NCBI GenBank assembly: GCA_002346305.1
Contig: DDZI01000091.1
Location: 7,448 to 14,938 of the forward strand
Direction of reading: 5' to 3'
DNA: 7,491 nucleotides
Source: Actinobacteria bacterium UBA3012
GTDB lineage: Bacteria; Actinomycetota; Actinomycetes; Nanopelagicales; Nanopelagicaceae
In this document: piece after piece, positions 6,580 to 7,491 of the stretch
Layout: the number at the start of each line of letters is the position of its first letter
Numbering within the stretch: position 1 is the first letter of the stretch
The notes under the pieces: model-generated
Databases searched by the model: none
Seen by the model: only the letters and a program-made list of their open reading frames with translations
Told to the model about the DNA's origin: nothing
Position numbers and translations under genes: made by a program

Positions 6580-7491
6580 TTAAAAAAGCGATATTTCTTG
6601 CCGCAAAATCGACTTTTCAGCGATTTTTTCGCCGTCAGAAACAACAGATCCAATAATTTGGGCGGAATGTCCGACTATCGCTCCCCGACCTAAAATTGAA
6701 TTAATTATCTGCGAATTCGCGGAAATCTGTACGTCGGCACCAATTATTGATCCACTAATTTCGGCGCCAGCTTCTATGGTGACCTCATCCCCAATTGTGC
6801 TTCCACCTGAAATTTTTGCAGTCGAATCGATTTTTGCCGTTGGTGAAATAACACAATCATTAATTTTATTTACAATGGCAGGCGATGAGATTTTCCCGAG
6901 AACTAAATCTCTTGATGCAGTTAATAAGGCTTGCGGGGTTCCAACATCTAACCAATAAGAATTATCGACGAAACCACGGATATTCGCCCCGTTTTTTAGC
7001 AACTTAGGAAAAATTTCGCGCTCGACACTTACTACTTTGTTTGCTGGTATTTGATCAATAATAGAACGCTTAAATATGTAACAGCCAGCATTAATTAGAT
7101 CTGTTACTGGATTTTCCATTTTTTCCAGGAAATCTAAGACCCGACCAGTTTGATCGCATGGAACACAGCCATATGCCCGGGCATCCTGCACTTTAGTTAA
7201 ATACAAAGTTACATCTGCATTTGAACTTTCATGGGCTTTTATTTGGCCAGGTAAGTCATGTCCACTCAAGACATCTCCATTGAAAATAACAACTGACGCG
7301 TCTGGCCCTCCTGAAAGGAATTCTGCAGAATTTCGGATTGCACCACCAGTTCCTAATGCGCTTTCTTCAACTGCATAGATTAATTTGACACCAAAATCTG
7401 ACCCATCACCAAAAGAGTCGGTGAAAGTTTGCGCCAAATATGAAGTCGCCAACACAATTTTATTTATTCCCGCGGCTTGTGCCTGGGCGAT
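6580..7491 (-). CDS. manC: Mannose-1-phosphate guanylyltransferase-like nucleotidyltransferase, 5' end cut
   Basis: Sugar-1-phosphate nucleotidyltransferase, most likely making GDP-mannose from GTP and mannose-1-phosphate in the cytoplasm. The window holds 303 residues. The frame stays open to the right edge, so the N-terminal signature loop (GxGTRLRPLT) lies outside and GTG 7455 is not the true start. Numbering from the edge: LGTGGAIRN (46-54), the metal-ligand loop FNGD (70-73), EKMENP (123-128, usually EKPEN), INAGCYIF (133-140), EREIFP (157-162) and YWLDVGTP (179-186) with a second likely metal Asp182. From about 205 to 295 the chain is a left-handed beta-helix of hexapeptide repeats rich in I, V and G. 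This two-domain form matches actinobacterial GDP-mannose pyrophosphorylases (Rv3264c, also called manB there), but glucose-1-phosphate nucleotidyltransferases share the fold. Mannose specificity rests on the phosphomannomutase and WhiB2 context. No terminator follows its TAA. Confidence 0.88.
   Translation of the reverse strand: MAQAQAAGINKIVLATSYLAQTFTDSFGDGSDFGVKLIYAVEESALGTGGAIRNSAEFLSGGPDASVVIFNGDVLSGHDLPGQIKAHESSNADVTLYLTKVQDARAYGCVPCDQTGRVLDFLEKMENPVTDLINAGCYIFKRSIIDQIPANKVVSVEREIFPKLLKNGANIRGFVDNSYWLDVGTPQALLTASRDLVLGKISSPAIVNKINDCVISPTAKIDSTAKISGGSTIGDEVTIEAGAEISGSIIGADVQISANSQIINSILGRGAIVGHSAQIIGSVVSDGEKIAEKSILRQEISLF

Noticed and set aside
6550..6582. Terminator after the nucleotidyltransferase
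   Set aside because: No strong GC-rich stem with a following U-run is visible between its TAA and the whiB2 promoter.
6776..6958. Plus-strand open frame of 60 codons
   Set aside because: Antisense to the hexapeptide-repeat domain of the nucleotidyltransferase. The repeat structure of that gene creates the open frame.

Overview
The window reads as an ordinary chromosomal block from an AT-rich actinobacterium. The lineage evidence is gene content: a WhiB2/WhmD-type iron-sulfur regulator, a DUF3499 protein and a DUF5719 protein, all essentially actinobacterial families, lying between GDP-mannose genes as in Mycobacterium and Streptomyces. The base composition is visibly low in GC for this phylum, which would fit the streamlined freshwater actinobacteria (acI / Nanopelagicales type). 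That placement is inference and not shown by any marker here.

All six genes lie on the minus strand, so the biological order runs from high to low coordinates. From the right edge: the 3' part of a sugar-1-phosphate nucleotidyltransferase, probably mannose-1-phosphate guanylyltransferase (6580-7491, start outside the window). Then comes a 108-bp intergenic region holding a good promoter, a perfect 14-bp palindrome over its -10 box and a leader hairpin. Next are whiB2 (6205-6471), a 1032-residue GT2 glycosyltransferase fused to a polytopic membrane region (3047-6145), an exported DUF5719 protein overlapping it by 4 bp (1725-3050), DUF3499 (1276-1662), and phosphomannomutase/phosphoglucomutase (1-1271, C-terminus outside the window). 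The phosphomannomutase reading frame is complete across the left 1.27 kb, with all active-site motifs present, although it has no stop codon in the window.

Functionally, the two ends make and activate mannose: phosphomannomutase makes mannose-1-phosphate and the nucleotidyltransferase makes GDP-mannose. The centre holds a membrane glycosyltransferase and an exported partner that plausibly act on a cell-envelope glycan. WhiB2 in related organisms controls septation and division. The GT2/DUF5719 pair, tightly coupled and of unassigned substrate, is the most interesting uncharacterised part. I found no mobile elements, CRISPR arrays, tRNA/rRNA genes or convincing intrinsic terminators. The longest gap between genes is 108 bp.
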